Source: an uncultured Calothrix sp. (GTDB lineage: Bacteria > Cyanobacteriota > Cyanobacteriia > Cyanobacteriales > Nostocaceae). From it: a stretch of DNA of 13,368 nt. Location of the stretch: contig CAKZYM010000755.1 in NCBI GenBank assembly GCA_937884685.1, forward strand, positions 1 to 13,368, written 5' to 3'. The position numbers and the translations under genes were made by a program. This document shows positions 12,125-13,368 of this stretch, piece after piece. How positions within the stretch are numbered: the stretch's first letter is position 1; each line of letters begins with the position of its first letter. The notes under the pieces are model-generated. The model did no database searches, was not told where the DNA came from, and worked only from the letters and a program-made list of their open reading frames with translations.

Positions 12125-13368
12125 ATGTTAAATAATAGTAAAATGTTAGATTTTGATGAATTAATAGAAATTAACCCCGAACATTTATGGATGGAGTTTT
12201 CTATTCAAGAACGGGAAGCAGCTTGGAATCAAACGGTAGGTCATAATTACCAAAATGATAGTGTTACCTACAGAGCTTTTTTGAATCGTTTATGTTTAAA
12301 TACTTTCGTTAAATGGTTAGAAGAGGAACCAGAATTACTGACAAAATTCCAAATACCAATACCATCTAATAATTTAGATAGTCAATGGAAATTTGTAAAT
12401 GGAATTGATTTTAATCTTAATTTTAATTCTAATCATGCTCGATTGGTTTTAATTCCAAGCGAGCAAAGTCTTCCAACTGAGTTTCGCATCCCGCAAGAAT
12501 GGGTTGATATTCCTAATTGGGCTGCTAATTATTATCTAGCGGTACAGTTAAATATTGAAGAAGGTTGGTTAAGGGTATGGGGATTTATAAGCCACGAACA
12601 AGTTCGACAGAAAGGACAATATGATTCAATTGATAGAACTTATTGTGTAGAAAATCGCGATTTGATTGCCGATATTGATGTCATGTGGCTAGCAGGAGAA
12701 ATGTGTCCTCTTTATAAACCACAAACAAAATTATTACCAAGTTTATCTGAGGTTGAAGCCAAAGAAATTATAGATAAATTAACCGATTCAAATGCTTATT
12801 CACCTCGTTTACATGTTAAATTTGCTGAATGGGGAGCGATATTAGCATCGGAAAAATACCGTTCTATTTTGTACAACCAGAGAACCAAAAATTGGCAAGT
12901 TAATCTCATGGAAAATACACAAAAGGCAGTAAAAAATTTAAGTTTGTGGTTTGAAAATATTTTTGATGGAGGTTTTCGTCCTGTTGATGATTTATTCAAC
13001 TTGAGTGATACAGCAGCTCTTAAATTTAGGAGTGATTCTGTTTTAAATGAGGTTTATGTTAAAGGAGCTAAACTGATTGATTTAGGAATGCAGTTAGAAA
13101 GTAATTCTGTAGCTTTATTAATTGGTTTGTCACCCCAGATTGATAATAAGGTTGGTGTTCGAGTACAGCTTTATCCCGCTTCTGGAGAGACATATTTACC
13201 AGATAGCATTCAGTTAGCTTTGCTTTCGGAATCTGGAACTACTTTACAATCTGTTGAATCTAGAAGTTACGATAATTATATTCAATTGAAACGATTCAAG
13301 CTACCATTGGGCAAAAATTTTAGCATTCAAGTAGCTCATAATGAAATCAAGATAAAAGAGGACTTTGT
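12125..13368 (+). CDS. DUF1822 family protein (3' end outside window)
   Basis: An open frame from ATG (M-L-N-N-S-K-M-L-D-F-D-E-L) to the window edge, 414 complete codons without a stop. It shows the marks of the cyanobacterial DUF1822 family. These are an N-terminal H-L-W-M-E-F with R-x-x-A-W-N-Q and Y-R-A-F-L-N-R-L, then the centre W-A-A-N-Y-Y-L-A-V-Q-L-N with L-R-V-W-G-F, and a late N-V-x-L-x-x-W-F-like block (L-S-L-W-F-E-N-I-F). The final R-F-K-L-P-L-G-K-N-F-S-I-Q-V is near the usual C-terminus, so few residues should be missing. The function is unknown. It starts 5 bp after the sigma-like gene. In related genomes a CHAT-domain gene often follows, but that lies outside the view. Confidence 0.8.
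   Translation, partial: MLNNSKMLDFDELIEINPEHLWMEFSIQEREAAWNQTVGHNYQNDSVTYRAFLNRLCLNTFVKWLEEEPELLTKFQIPIPSNNLDSQWKFVNGIDFNLNFNSNHARLVLIPSEQSLPTEFRIPQEWVDIPNWAANYYLAVQLNIEEGWLRVWGFISHEQVRQKGQYDSIDRTYCVENRDLIADIDVMWLAGEMCPLYKPQTKLLPSLSEVEAKEIIDKLTDSNAYSPRLHVKFAEWGAILASEKYRSILYNQRTKNWQVNLMENTQKAVKNLSLWFENIFDGGFRPVDDLFNLSDTAALKFRSDSVLNEVYVKGAKLIDLGMQLESNSVALLIGLSPQIDNKVGVRVQLYPASGETYLPDSIQLALLSESGTTLQSVESRSYDNYIQLKRFKLPLGKNFSIQVAHNEIKIKEDF

Larger units (their letters stand above)
8448..13368. mobile_element. probable third nifK element, left part (right end outside window)
   Basis: nifK homology stops abruptly at about 8447, and no nifK 3' end is found on either strand in the remaining 4.9 kb. 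Since K1, K2 and the nifD element interrupt the same operon, a third, larger nifK element is the simplest reading. The DNA holds two small ORFs, a gene-poor stretch, and a sigma factor/DUF1822 pair. No recombinase is visible. By analogy with the other elements it should sit near the right end. Loss of the nifK C-terminus by a deletion is the alternative. Confidence 0.6.

Noticed and set aside
1..13368. CRISPR array, tRNA or rRNA genes
   Set aside because: No regularly spaced repeats and no tRNA or rRNA-like sequence were seen on either strand.

Overview
This AT-rich window comes from a heterocyst-forming filamentous cyanobacterium (Nostocales sense). The evidence is a nifD 3' end followed by nifK, with both genes interrupted by site-specific excision elements that carry XisA/XisC-type tyrosine recombinases. 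Such elements are classically removed while a vegetative cell differentiates into a nitrogen-fixing heterocyst. The species cannot be named from the sequence.

Layout. 1-3089 is the right-hand part of a nifD element: a dienelactone hydrolase-like gene, a DUF2780-like gene and xisA, all on the minus strand. It ends at GGATTACTCCG (3090-3100), the direct-repeat core known from the Anabaena nifD element. The last 51 codons of nifD follow (to 3246), then a hairpin spacer, then nifK from 3357. nifK is in pieces. Segment 1 is 3357-3627. Element K1 (3619-5655, 2037 bp, repeat TCCAAGGCA) carries one recombinase. A 34-bp nifK micro-segment (5656-5689) encodes the second P-cluster cysteine. Element K2 (5682-7448, 1767 bp, repeat TACTTCCG) carries a second recombinase. 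Segment 3 is 7449-8447. Removing K1 and K2 at these repeats restores the reading frame and the conserved V-Q-G-S-Q-G-C-V-A-Y-F-R-T-H-L motif exactly.

At 8447 nifK breaks off again, about 80 codons before the normal end of the protein. The rest of the window (8448-13368) is therefore probably the left part of a third nifK element whose right end lies outside. It holds two small ORFs, a long gene-poor stretch with two long stem-loops, and a two-gene unit: a divergent sigma-70-like factor followed by a DUF1822 protein that runs off the end.

How it works together (inference): nifD and nifK cannot be expressed in full in vegetative cells. At least four separate excisions, two of them flanking a micro-exon of a few codons, would be needed to assemble a working MoFe-protein operon. 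The three visible recombinase genes share one plan: each reads leftward and starts 113-170 bp inside the right attachment site of its element. The two nifK recombinase genes also share a GTTC-N5-GAAC palindrome exactly 33 nt upstream of the start codon.
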